From Burkholderia sp. FERM BP-3421 (lineage in GTDB: Bacteria; Pseudomonadota; Gammaproteobacteria; Burkholderiales; Burkholderiaceae): a stretch of 64,000 nt of DNA. The notes under the pieces were generated by a model. The model was not told the DNA's origin. It did not search any database and saw only the letters and a list, made by a program, of their open reading frames with translations. Location of the stretch: positions 2,790,001 to 2,854,000 of the forward strand of contig NZ_CP117781.1 of the NCBI RefSeq assembly GCF_028657905.1, given 5' to 3'. The first letter of the stretch is position 1, and each line of letters begins with the position of its first letter. The position numbers were made by a program, and so were the translations under genes. Positions 44,029 to 55,200 of the stretch are shown piece after piece.

Positions 44029-44424
44029 TTACCACCACACCGGAAACTGTTCAACCTGGCGTTTTACATGTGCCAAAATGTCTTCGTCAATTGGCGATCG
44101 AAATGCCACCGTTGCAGTTGCTCCTTCGATGTCACTTCTTTTTACCTCCCATGAGATTTCAGGCTTTCCAGATACCGTCCTAATCCGCAAAACGAAATAG
44201 CCGCTCATATCAAAAAAAACAGCATCTGCCGTGTCAATATTATTTAACCCCAAAACAAACTCATCCCAACTTGAACAGTTAAACCACAAAGCTCCACGAT
44301 AATCAATCCTGGATCCAAACTGCTGCAGCTCAACCGAGATTTCCATCTTCATCGACGGAACATAATCATCCGTTTCGATTACATCTAAATTTAAAAAAAA
44401 TGGCCTATCAATTCTGATGTTCAT
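44029..44424 (-). CDS. Putative immunity protein of displaced CDI module 1
   Basis: A 131-residue protein starting nine bases after the module-1 toxin stop. It has alternating beta-strand composition (MNIRIDRPFFLNLDVIETDD; DAVFFDMSGYFVLRIRTVSG) and ends EQFPVWW. No signal peptide. The GC content is conspicuously low for this genome, the usual sign of imported immunity genes. Role inferred from position only; I do not recognise the family. Confidence 0.65.
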   Translation of the reverse strand: MNIRIDRPFFLNLDVIETDDYVPSMKMEISVELQQFGSRIDYRGALWFNCSSWDEFVLGLNNIDTADAVFFDMSGYFVLRIRTVSGKPEISWEVKRSDIEGATATVAFRSPIDEDILAHVKRQVEQFPVWW

Positions 44425-44433
44425 ATATCAAAC

Positions 44434-45366
44434 TCATTTACCAGTAGGCAATGCATGAATAAGCACAGGGAGCTTCCCCGACTGTCGCGGGGGAGCAAAC
44501 TTTAACTCCCAACCATCAGCTTTGATTAGCTGATTGAATGGCACGCCGTTCTTGGTCACGGCGCTAACTGCACCTTGCAAGCTCGCAAGCTGTTGTTGTG
44601 TTGCAAGTCTGACAACTTCGGGCGAATTGTTCTTTGCGATCATTTGCGCATATTCGGCAATGTGTTCCGTCGCATTCCCATGCACCCATATACTTTGGCC
44701 ACTTCCCAACGTAAGTTCAAAAGATTTCGGAAGAATTGAGCCAGGATAGACAGGTTGAGTCGCAACAATGGAGTCCCATACCGTACCTGCTTTCTTTCCA
44801 GCCCCTTCTATCGCCATTCCTGGCGTAACCGAGTTGGTTGCGATCGCCGCTGCCGTCTCTACCGTGATGATGCCAGCATTCACCGCTGCGGCCGGGTTCG
44901 ACAACGCAAGCGCTAGCGCTTCAGGAGCAAGCGATGCCAACACAGGCACTGCCGCCACTACCGCAGTCGCACCAATCGCACCGACTACCTTCACCGCAAC
45001 ATCGCCGCTATCCCGCATCAGTTGATTCTGTGCCTGAATTAGCAGCTCAACTTGCTTATCCGAACAGGTGCCTGTGGCGCAGTATTTTTTGACTAAATCG
45101 ACCTTGAACGGGTTGCTCATCGCGTCGTTACGCCCAAGCTGATTATTCTCCACTTCAATCCGCGCCGCATTCCCCGCTGTTGTCGAATCCAGCCCCCCCG
45201 CAGCCGCAACACCAGCCACGATACTCGTCACCAGATCGACACGCGCTTGCCGCTCCTCCTGCGTCAGCCCCTCCGCCGATCCCAATGCCGATCCGATCAA
45301 GGAGCTCGCCGCCGCCCCCATCGCGCCAGATCCGCACCTTGACCGCCTGCCCCTGCGCCCGCGCAA
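44434..45366 (-). CDS. Displaced CdiA C-terminal toxin tip, module 1 (VENN pretoxin plus nuclease-like tip)
   Basis: An open frame of about 310 codons; its true start is unclear because the upstream part is frameshifted. Residues from GSGAMGAAASS onward closely copy the cdiA pretoxin region: IEVENNQLGRN with the VENN motif, then PFKVDLVKKYC, and the hydrophobic PVLASLAPEALALAL section. After TPGMAIEGAGKKAG the sequence diverges into a new tip of about 115 residues (from SFELTLGSGQSIWVHGNATE to GWELKFAPPRQSGKLPVLIH). A C-terminal G-W-E-L-x-F...R pattern ending in PVLIHAL resembles BECR-fold RNase-type toxins (tentative). There is no secretion domain. Confidence 0.72.
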   Translation of the reverse strand: MRGRRGRRSRCGSGAMGAAASSLIGSALGSAEGLTQEERQARVDLVTSIVAGVAAAGGLDSTTAGNAARIEVENNQLGRNDAMSNPFKVDLVKKYCATGTCSDKQVELLIQAQNQLMRDSGDVAVKVVGAIGATAVVAAVPVLASLAPEALALALSNPAAAVNAGIITVETAAAIATNSVTPGMAIEGAGKKAGTVWDSIVATQPVYPGSILPKSFELTLGSGQSIWVHGNATEHIAEYAQMIAKNNSPEVVRLATQQQLASLQGAVSAVTKNGVPFNQLIKADGWELKFAPPRQSGKLPVLIHALPTGK

Positions 45367-45958
45367 CCTACGATTGCATACAACGCCGCGCGTGCCGATT
45401 CCGCCTCCGCCGTCCCTTGACCGAACGAGTGCGCCAATTCCTTGACCTTGTTCGCCCCTAGACTCTGCACATACCCAATCGCCGCATTCGCCGCGAACTG
45501 CCCCGCACCTCCCGTCACATTCCCGCCCGCTGCTGCCGTCAGCGCCGTCATGATCTGACGCCCCGGCTTACCCGGTCCCCAGGTCTGCTCGATGTCGTTC
45601 GCCTGGGCCAACATCTGCTGACGTTGCGCATCAGTCAGCGGATTCCCATTCGCATCCTTCGCATTCGAGTCATTCGCCTTCTGCTTGAGGCTATCGATCT
45701 CCTTCGTCCTGTTCGACACAAACGTCCCGATCTGATTCACGAACTGGCTCGTGATATCAAACGCGGCCTGAATCTTCTCCTTGTCAAAGATCGACGCAAG
45801 CGCACTGCTCATGTCCGACGTGTCCCGATTGACATTTGCCTCCGTCTGAGCGGTCAACGGCTGCTCGTACTATCCGTGATCGTGAGTATCCTGCCGCTCA
45901 CTCCGCTGCGCATGGTCGAACTCGCGCCACCTGATACACCGAGCGTTACCGGCAGGTA
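44830..45958 (-). repeat. Partial duplication of the cdiA 3' region (partner about 46650-47760)
   Basis: The displaced module 1 repeats about 1.1 kb of cdiA, from the VSGG segment through VENN to the conserved hydrophobic pretoxin, with high similarity at both protein and base level (for example AACGCAAGCGCTA on both copies). The homology stops where the toxin tips begin. Direct orientation would allow recombination that swaps tips and deletes the intervening DNA. Confidence 0.75.
45297..45958 (-). pseudogene. Frameshifted upstream part of displaced module 1
   Basis: From about 45958 down, the minus strand copies the end of the cdiA shaft (GGASSTMRSGVSG; then NRDTSD...FDKEKIQAAFDITSQF; NVTGGAGQFAANAA; YAIVGCAGAGAGG). 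Two frame breaks are visible when compared with the intact cdiA copy: one between 45869 and 45895, before the NVNRDTSD segment, and one at 45328-45344, where one base is missing and the frame switches into the VENN-containing part. There is no start codon with a ribosome site, so this is a silent archive copy, not an expressed gene. Confidence 0.7.
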
Positions 45959-45987
45959 ACCGACCATTCAATCAGGCGAGAGATCCA

Positions 45988-46224
45988 CTAAACTGCACCC
46001 CAATATCCATGGAACGGATCATCTGGCGCTACAAGTCTCCATACTTCTCCGCACTGCTTGCACCGAAACCATCTTTCATCAAACATCGCACCTGCATACG
46101 AGTCTTGGACATCGATTTGCTCAACTAATCCAATAGCAATCTGTTCAGATATCCAAATGCAGAACCGACGATATTCATCTGGCGAAGAGAATGCATCGAT
46201 TGTTTCCCAGTTACACAAGTTCAT
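45988..46224 (-). CDS. cdiI: CDI immunity protein paired with cdiA
   Basis: A 78-residue acidic protein whose ATG overlaps the cdiA stop (ATGA at 46221-46224), so it is translationally coupled and is the cognate immunity gene by position. It has an aromatic-rich sequence (YRRFCIWISEQIAIG) and a C-X2-C element in RCKQCGEVWRLVAPDDP, possibly half of a metal-binding knuckle. No signal peptide; it should neutralise the toxin in the cytoplasm. The family is not recognised with certainty. Confidence 0.78.
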   Translation of the reverse strand: MNLCNWETIDAFSSPDEYRRFCIWISEQIAIGLVEQIDVQDSYAGAMFDERWFRCKQCGEVWRLVAPDDPFHGYWGAV

Positions 46225-49200
46225 GGCTTCTTAATCCACGATGAATCAATTTTGACATCCTTTGGGAACAGCACTTGGCTACCACCCCCAACCAATCCAC
46301 CTTGAGCAGCAGCAGCGCCTTCATAGAATTTCGTTCCGACAGGCACTTCGATTTTCACGACATTGACAGCCGTGTTGCCCCACTGTGGGTTCAGTGCACT
46401 ATCGATAATTGATTGAACTGGTCCCGCTGGCGGAGTACGCGACCAATACCCACCAAGCTCCTTAGCTGTCCCTCCGTATACTCGGTAAAGAATCGTTGGC
46501 GTCTCTGTAAGGACTTCTGCATAACTTCCTCCTCTAAATGTGTTTGCGATAGCTTGAGGGAGAGGACCTCGATTGAGTGGTCCATACTGCACAACAAATT
46601 TTGAACCACTCGCAACAGCCTTCGCCCCGCCCCCCTCAATTACCACTCCCGGCGTGAGAGAGTTCGTCGCAATCGCTGCAGCTGTTTCTACCGTAATGAT
46701 GCCCGCATTCACTGCTGCCGCAGGATTCGCCAACGCAAGCGCTAACGCCTCGGGGGCCAGCGATGCCAACACCGGTACTGCTGCCACAATCGCAGCAGCA
46801 CCAGTCACACCAGCCACCCTCACCGCGACCTCACCGCTATCCTGCATCAACTGGTTCTGAACCTGGATAAGTTGCTCAACTTTCTTATCCGAACAGTTGC
46901 CCATGCCGCAATATTGCTTAACAAGATCAACCTTGAACGGGTTACTCGGCACGCCATTACGTCCAAGCTGATTGTTTTCGACCTCGATCTTGCCTGCCCC
47001 GGCCGCCATCGCCATATTCTGCCCCGATACCGCAGCAATGCTCGCCACCAAACCCGTCACAAGATTGTCGCGCGCTTCGCGTTCCGATGCCGACAAATTG
47101 TTTGTCGGAGCAAGCAGGCTACCAAGCACCGAACTGGTTGCTGCACCCATCGCACCAGCACCGCAACTATTGCTACTCGCCGCCGCCCCCACACACCCGA
47201 CAATCGCATGAAGTGCCGTCCGCGCTTCTTCGCTACCAAGGTTATCGGCAACCTGCTTGACCTGATTCGCGCCGAGTTCCTGCAGATATGCCACCGTCGC
47301 ACTCTGCGCGAACTGGCCCATGCCACCCGTCACATTGCCGCCGGCGGCCACCGTCAACGCCGTGAGCACCTGACGATACGTGCCACCCGGCCCCCACTTG
47401 GCCAGGTCTTCCGCTTTGGCCTGTGCCGCCGCCCGCTGCTCAGGCGACAGATTCGGATTCTTGGCAGCATCCCTCGCCGCATCCGCTTCCGCTGCTCGAT
47501 TCGCAACAAACGTCCCCATCTGATTCACGAACTGGCTCGTGATATCAAACCCGGCCTGAATCTTGTCCTTGTCGAAAATCGGCGCCAGCGCACCGCCGGT
47601 ATCCGACGTATCCCGATTGATGCTTGCGACCGTCTCCTCAGCCGTCTTGCCTGTCAGCTGTTCTTGTTTAGCACCGTCGGTGATCTTGATCGCGCCGCCG
47701 CTCACTCCGCTGCGCGTGGTCGAACTCGCATCTCCCGATGCGCCCAACAGCACCGGAGGCGTAGCCGAAAATCCGCCTTCCTTGGGCAAATCGGTACCCG
47801 CCACCGGATTCGTATTGTCGGCCGTGCCCTTCTGATTCTTGCCGATCGTTCCGCCATAGCCCCCTGAAAGCCCGACCGACGACGCTTCATAAGAAGCATG
47901 ATTCTCGACATCGCTATACGTCAGGGTCCCCGTCGTCAGGCTGTTTGCGCCGCTCTGCACCGCCTTGTCGCTGCTTGCGATCACGCCTCCCTTGAGATCG
48001 GTATTCCCCTTCACGTCGACCTGGAAGCCGCCATCGCCGGCCTTGATGCCCGACTGCTCGCCCACTGCCGCGTAGTCGCTGCGCATCTTCTGCTGAGCGA
48101 CATTCGCCGCCACGCTCGATGAGCCGGTGCACAACGGCGGCACACACACACGGACCGATACACCCGCGCTCTGCTGCTTCGAGTCGTAATGATCGATATC
48201 CTGCAGGCTCTCGACATTGAGATTCCCACCGACATTCGTCACGACTTGCTTACCCGACGCGACAGCCCCCTTGAGGTTCGTGTCGCCGCCGGACTCGATC
48301 GTCAAGGTATTCCCTGCGGTGACATGCGTATTCGTCCATCCGACCGAATCGCCATCGGCCTTTCCTCGATTGCCCGCAACGCCAGCCGTGAACGCAATGC
48401 CGCTTTGCTTGCCAAAGCCAATCGACACGCCAACGCCGAAGTTGCCTCCGCTGTTGGTCGAATGCTGGCTGCTGGTGCTTTCAGCGGCCAGGAGATTCAC
48501 CTTGCCGTCGGCGGCGAGCTTGGCATTCCCTCCAGCCGAAATCGTGTTGCCGATCACGTCGATCTGGCTGTCGGCTCCTGCGCCCGTCGCCTTGATCGAA
48601 ACGTTTCGGCCGGCCGACACCGTACCGCCAACGGCAGTACTCGATTGCGCTTGTGACTGGTTATCGCTCTTGCTCGCCCCCAGCGAAATATTCACGCCGA
48701 CCGACTTCGCAACGGATGTCGGATCGCCGCCGTCCGTCGCATCGTAGGAATTCTTCGCGGCAAGGCCGGTCGTGGCCGCGGCCAATGCAATCAGACGCGC
48801 ATCGCCCTTGGTCTTCCCGGCGGCCTCCGGCATCTGCTTGCCGGTCTGCGCCAGCGCAATCACGGGACTCGACACGCCGACCGTTACACCCGCTTGGCGA
48901 TACTGCTGCTGTTCCGCCTGACTCATCGTGTCATAGGCAGAATCCAGCTTGACCCGCTTGCCGGATACCTCTACGTCGTTGCCCGCATGAAGGATGGCCG
49001 CGGTGCCGTTTACATTGTTGCCAGCCTGGATCGACAGGTTGCCGTTGAGCGCACCGATCGTGCTCGCGTTATTCGTCACCGTGGAAGATTGTTCGCGGTC
49101 GGTCATCGATCGCGAGCCGACGGACATCGACAACCCGCCGTTCGACATCAGCCCGGTTTCCTTCTTCTGGTAGTAGTTGGACGATTCGACCGTGTCCTGC

Positions 49201-52200
49201 GATGTCTTGATGTTGACATCGCGTGCCGCCTTCAGTGTCACATCGTTCGTACCGACGACCGTACTGCCGGTCACATTGACATCCTTCCCGCTCGCAACAT
49301 TCACTCCATCCGCCGAAATCACACTCCCCAGACTCCGCACCGACGTCTGATCGATTCCGCTCGCCACCTTCGATCCGCTCACCACCACGCTATGGCTATG
49401 CGTCTCGTGCGAATTGATGACGTGCGTCTCCGTCGCCGCCACCACATTCACGTCCCCCACCGCCACGAGGTTCGCATTGCCCTTGTCCAGACTGATCGCA
49501 CTCCCGCTGAGCGTAATGTCCTTGCCCGCCGCGATCGTGACCGTCTGCCCGCCCTTGAGCACCGTGCCGGTCAGCGTCTCGTCCGACGAGTGATGCTGCT
49601 CGACATAGCTGCGGCCGCTGCTTCCGCCCGAGCCGTTGGAATTGATGACCGACGTCGCGCTCGCCGTCCCGAGCGTCACATTGCCCTTGGCGGCGATCGC
49701 CCCGCCACCGCCCAGTTCGATCTGCGCGCCTTTCGCCGTGAAATCCCCGCCCACGCCGATGACGGACGCGCCGCCGACCTTGACCGTACTGCCCACCACC
49801 GAGTTGACGTTCGTATCCGACACCCCGTTCGCCAACTGCACGACCTTGTGCTCGCCGATCTGCTGCGCACCAAGCGTCCAATCTCCGCCGATGTTCGCGC
49901 CGAGGTTGCCGCCGACGGTCAGGTTGCCCGCGTTCTGCCGCACGTTGCCGCCCGTCACGATCGCCGCATCCCCGGCCACATCCACCTGCCCGGTCGGCCC
50001 GAGCGTCGTGAAGACGCCGGTCGCGCCGTCGCGGCTCACGCGCTTGTCGGTCTTCGTCGCCGTATCGAGGATCAGGTCGCCGCCCGCCGCGACGCTGAGG
50101 CTGCCGGCCTTCACCTTGGCCGAAGTCAGATCGACGTTGCCCGCCGTCGTCAACGACATGAGCCCGCCGCTTTCCAACGCGCCGAACGCGTTGTCAATCT
50201 GCTTGCCCTGAATCGCCAGCGTGTTGTCCGCCTTGATCGTGCCGCTGTTGACGAACGACTGCGCGTCCTTGATGTCGATGTCGGTCGCGACGATCAGCGG
50301 GCCGTTGCCCATGTTCTGCTGGCTTGCCTTCGCGAGATACACGACCGGCACCAGCACCGAATGCCCGTCGACGACCTGCGTCTCCATCATGACCACGTTG
50401 CTGGTCAGCTTCGACACCTGCTCGGCCGACAGGCTCGCGCCGACCGGCAACGCCAGATCCTTCTGCAACGCCGCGCCCGCCGTCAGCAGCGACTGGTACA
50501 TCGTCTGGAGATCCGTATACGGTCCCAACACGGCCTTGCCGGTCAGCGCGGTAATTTCGTTCCGGACGAGCTGCTGCTCGTAGAAGCCATCTCCCAGGCG
50601 CTTCGGAACATGCGTCAGGTCGACGCCGAGCTGCTTGAAGAAGTAGTCGCTCGAAATAAAGGTCTTCTGATTCGTAAACGCGGGGTTCGTCTCGATCACG
50701 TAGCTCGCGTTCGGCAACTCGGTCGGCTTGTACAAGCCGCCCTGGGGAATCGTCAGGTTGTTCAGCACGTTCAGCGCCGTCGCGCTCGCGATGATCGGAT
50801 CGACCGCCGTGGCGCGGCCGCCGCGCACGGCCACGGCACCTGCTTTCGCGCCGCTCCCGCTGCCGTTCGGCCCGCCGACCGTCAGCCCCCGGCACCGCCT
50901 GGCCGGGCGCCAGCCCAAGCGAGGGAATCGACGCATTGGCGGCCGTGTTGTTGATGCTCACGCCCGTTCCGGAAATCGTTTTGTTGGAACTCAGGGTCGC
51001 CCCGTAACCCGGCAGCGCGTATTTCTTGACGTCGGCCGGCGCGGCCTGAGCATACCCCCCCGGACGGCCGCCGATGAACGGCGCATCGCCGAACGGCAAC
51101 GTCCAGCCGTGTTCCTCGTTGTTGTAGTTGTTGTAGTGATAGTGGCCCGAGTAGGTGACCGTAACGCCCGGCGCCTGCTGCCCCGTGGCCGCCCATGCGT
51201 CCGACTCATATCGGGCGGGCAGCTTCAGCGCGCCGACCGAGGCGATATTGCTCCAGTAGTTTTGCACCGTGCCCGATGACGACGCATCGATCGCACCGCC
51301 CGATACGATTTGCCCGGCGGCGCTGACGTCCTTGATCATGTTCGCGATCGCGACGCCCTTGTAGGTCGTGTATTGATAGCCGCTGTTCCAGTGATCTTCG
51401 CTCGGGGGAACGGTAAACATGCCGCCCGGCTGCTCCTTCAGTTGCGCAATGACGGGCGCAGGATCGTAATCGGGGAAACTCGGACTGCCAAAGATATCCG
51501 CCCAACGGACGTCGTGACCGCTGCAAGCAGCTATGTAGACGGCCGCGCAACCCGACATGCTGATCCCATACTTCTCCAGCATGGCCGGATCGACGTTGTT
51601 CGTGTACCCCGTGGTCGTCATCACCCGGCGCGTGTTCGTCACCCGGTCGGCATGCAGTTCCATGTCGCCGCCCGACTGGATCAGCGCCGACGAGTTGTTG
51701 ACCAGCGCGGCGTTCGTGTAATTGCCGTTCGCGTCCTTGCCGCCCGCCAGCACCACCCGGCCCATGCCGAAGATGGCGGTCTGCGCCATCGAGTCGGTTG
51801 ACGACGTATCGTCGCGGTTCTCGATGTGACGCGCGAGGATTTCGAGCAGGCCGTTGCTGTCCGAGCCACCGATCACGGCGGTGCGCCCGAGGTTCGAGAC
51901 CGTATCCGTGGCGTTGATCGACGTGCTGCCGCCGACGATCGCGCCGGTGTTGGCAAGATTGGCCGATTGCGTGCGCAGCAGCCCGCCCGCCGACAGCGCC
52001 CCCACGTTGACGATATTGCCCGCCTGGATGCTCAGGTTGTGCACCGATTCCAGATTGCCGCGGTTGGTGAACGTACCGGGCAGGGTGAAGCCGAAGTCAT
52101 GTCCCACGCCGAACCGGTAATCGGACGTCGCCGTGAAATCGCCCTGCAGGTTCATGCTGGCGTCGTAGGTCGCGCTGTACTCGCCGCCGCCTTGCAGCGT

Positions 52201-55200
52201 CGCCGCGGTGACCGTGAGGCTGCGCGTCGAACCAATCTGCCCGTTCGCGTTCGTGACCGCGCCGGCCGTCGCCACGGTCACGTCGCCGCGTGAATTCACG
52301 ACGTTGCCGATCCGCCCGCCGCTGTTGTCCAGCACGTCGGCCCGAACCGTCAACGCCACGCCGCTCAGTTGCCCGCCTTGCGTATTGGCAATCGACGACG
52401 CCTGGATGGTCACGTCGCCGTTGCCGGTGATCGCGCCCATGCCGGCAACGCCGTTCGCATGGCTGTTGTCGATGCGGCTGCCGCCTTGCACGGTCATCTT
52501 GCCCGCGCCGAGATCGGCGATCGCACCGTCGGCGTTGTCGATCGAGGCGGCCTGGACGTCGAGCGTGCTGGCGTCGCCGGGGTTCGACTGCCCTGCCTGG
52601 ATATGCCCGGCCCGGTTCACGAGCGCACCGCCGTTGGTCAGCGACAGCGCGCCGTCCGAGCGGATCAGGCCCTGCGTATTGATTACGTCGCCCGCGATAT
52701 TCGCGCGGATGGCGCCGCGCGCCGACAGGATGCCGCTCGCATTGTTCAGCTTGCCCGCGTTGACGACGGCCCGCCCCTTCGTGACGAGGGTGCCTCCCGC
52801 ATTGTTCAGCATGCCGGAGCCGCCGCCCGGCCCGATCGTCAGCGTCCCGGCGCCGGCGTGCGTGATCGTGCCGCCCGCGTTGTTCAGTTCGCCGGGCTTG
52901 AGCGTCAGGTCCGTGCTGTTGGTTTGAACGACGCCGCCCTGCGCGTTGTCGAGCGTGCCGCTGACATCCATGCCCATCGCCGACGCGCCGTACTGCGTGA
53001 TCGTGCCGCCGTGGTTGGTCAGGTTCTTCGCCGTCAACGCCATCTGATTGGCTTCGAGCTTGCCGCCGCTGTTGTCGAGCGTCGCATCGATGGTCGCGGT
53101 CAGGTTCGGCGCGACGATCGCGCCGTCGCGGTTCGTCAGCGAGCCGCCGTGAATCGTCACCGCCGTGCTCGCGCCGATCCGGCCGCCGTCGTTGGCGAGC
53201 GCGCCGCTCGTCAGGTCGAGCGCCGTATCCGACGACAGCTTGCCTTTCGCGTTGTTCAGCAGGCCGCCGACGTTCGCCGTCAGCCCGCCTTGCCCGTTGA
53301 TCGAGCCCGCCGTGTTGTTCAGCGCCCCGGTTTCGGCGAGAACGCGGCCGTTGCCCGCGATCGTGCCGCCCACGTTCGAAACCGACCCGGTTCCACCGCC
53401 CAGCGTCAGCGTGCCCGTGCCCGCGTGCGTGATCGTGCCGCCGTCGTTGACGAGCGTGGTCGGCGCGAGCGTGAGATCCGCGCTCTCCGTCTCCAGCAAG
53501 CCGCCGCCGGAGTTGTCGAGCGTGCCCGTGGCTCCGACGCGCATCGCGCCCGCGCCGGTCTGCGTGATCGTCCCGCCCTGGTTCAGGAGATCGGTCGACG
53601 TCAAGGACACCTGGTCGGCCTGCACGGTGCCCGCGCGGTTGTCGAGCGTCGTGCCGACGACCTTCGCCGTCTGGCCGACGATCGTGCCGCCGCGGTTGGT
53701 CAAGCGCGCGCCCGCGTCGATCGTGGCGATCTGGGCGGCCTTGAGGAGCCCGTCGCTGTTGTCGATGGTCTGTCCCGTCACCTGCAGGTCGGCGCCGGCC
53801 GTGATCTTGCCGCGGTTCACGAGATCCGCGCCCTGCACCGTCACCTTGCCGTTGCCGCCGACGACGCCGCCCTGCGCGCCGTCCGCCGCGACACCCGCCG
53901 CGTTCAGGAGCCGGCCGGTCGCCGTGACCGTCAGGCCGTCGCCGTTGAGCGACGTGATGCGCCCCGCCGAGTTGTCGATGGACGCGCCGGCAACCGTGGT
54001 CCGGCCCGCGCCCTGGATCGTGCCGGACTGGTTGGCGATCCCCCCGCCGCGCACCTCCAGCGTGCCTTGCGACACCAACGTGCCGGACTGGTTGGCGACC
54101 TGCCCCGACGACTGCACCGTCAGCGGACCTTGCGCCGACACCTTGCCGCCCTGGTTCGACATGCTGCCGCCCGTCAGCGTCACGTTGCCGTCGCTCGACA
54201 GTTGGCCGTGATCGTTGATGATCGCCCCCGCCGCATTGGCCGTGACCGCGCGCTGAGCGCTCGTGGTGGCGTTCGCGAGGTTCACGTCGCCGGTCTTGGC
54301 GGTCAGCGACAGGCTGCCGTTCGCGGCGGTCTGGCTGCCGGCGAGGTTCACGCTGCCGCCCGTCAACGCTGCGTTGCCGCCCGCGGTATTGCGGCCCGTC
54401 GCGGTCAGCTGGCCGGACGCGGTGAGGTTCAGGTCGCCGGCCCGCACGACCTTGCCCTGGTCGTCGACGCCCGCGCTGAGCGCGCCCGTCGAATGGATGC
54501 TGCCGGCGCTCACCGTCACGTTCTGCTGCGCGGCGAGCGTTCCGCTGTTGGTGAGATCCGCCGCGGTCTTCACGTCCACCGACTGCCGGCTGTCGATCGC
54601 GCCGCTGTTGTCGACGCCGCCCGCCGCCGACAGCAGCAGATTGCCGTGCGCCGTGGTCTTGCCCGTCAGGACCAGGCGGCCGTCCGATTGCAGGGTGAGG
54701 TCGCCCGCCTGGGCGGCGATGGTCCCGGCATTGGCCACGCCGACGCCCGCCGAATTGCCGACCAGGTACACGCGGTTCGCATACATGCCGCCCAGCTGCG
54801 CGACGTCGATCGCCACCGCCGGCGCCGCGCCTTCACCCTGGATCGGCTTCGCGGCCAGCGTGCCGTGATCGATCTGGTTCGCGCCCGCGATGACGTTCAG
54901 CTTGTCGCCGTAGATCGAGGCATTGGCCTGGACCGCGCGCGCGAGGATGTCGACCTGATCGACGTTCGATGCATTCAGCCCGGCGCCCGCCACGGTGACG
55001 AGCCCGCGGTTCACGTTGAAGCCCGCGACGGCTCCGTCCCGGTCGTAGAACGGGACGCCCGTCGTCAACACCGCGCGCGATGTGTTGATGAAGCCGCCGC
55101 CGTCGACGTAGATCCCCGACGGATTCGAGAGGATGACTTCGGCGCGTTGGCCCGCGACTTCGACGAAACCGCGCAGCTGCGACGGATTCGCACTGTTGAC

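Noticed and set aside
42000..46300. Insertion sequence or integrase-borne island around the AT-rich CDI modules
   Set aside because: I looked for transposase motifs, terminal inverted repeats and tRNA attachment sites and saw none. Homologous exchange between pretoxin repeats explains the mosaic.
50886..50890. Programmed phase variation as the sole explanation of the cdiA break
   Set aside because: Five G residues is short for a contingency tract. Error or ordinary mutation is at least as likely, so it is listed only as a possibility.
52200..54870. Plus-strand frames opposite cdiA filament repeats
   Set aside because: They are periodic only because the cdiA repeats are periodic; the minus-strand frame has the FHA motifs.
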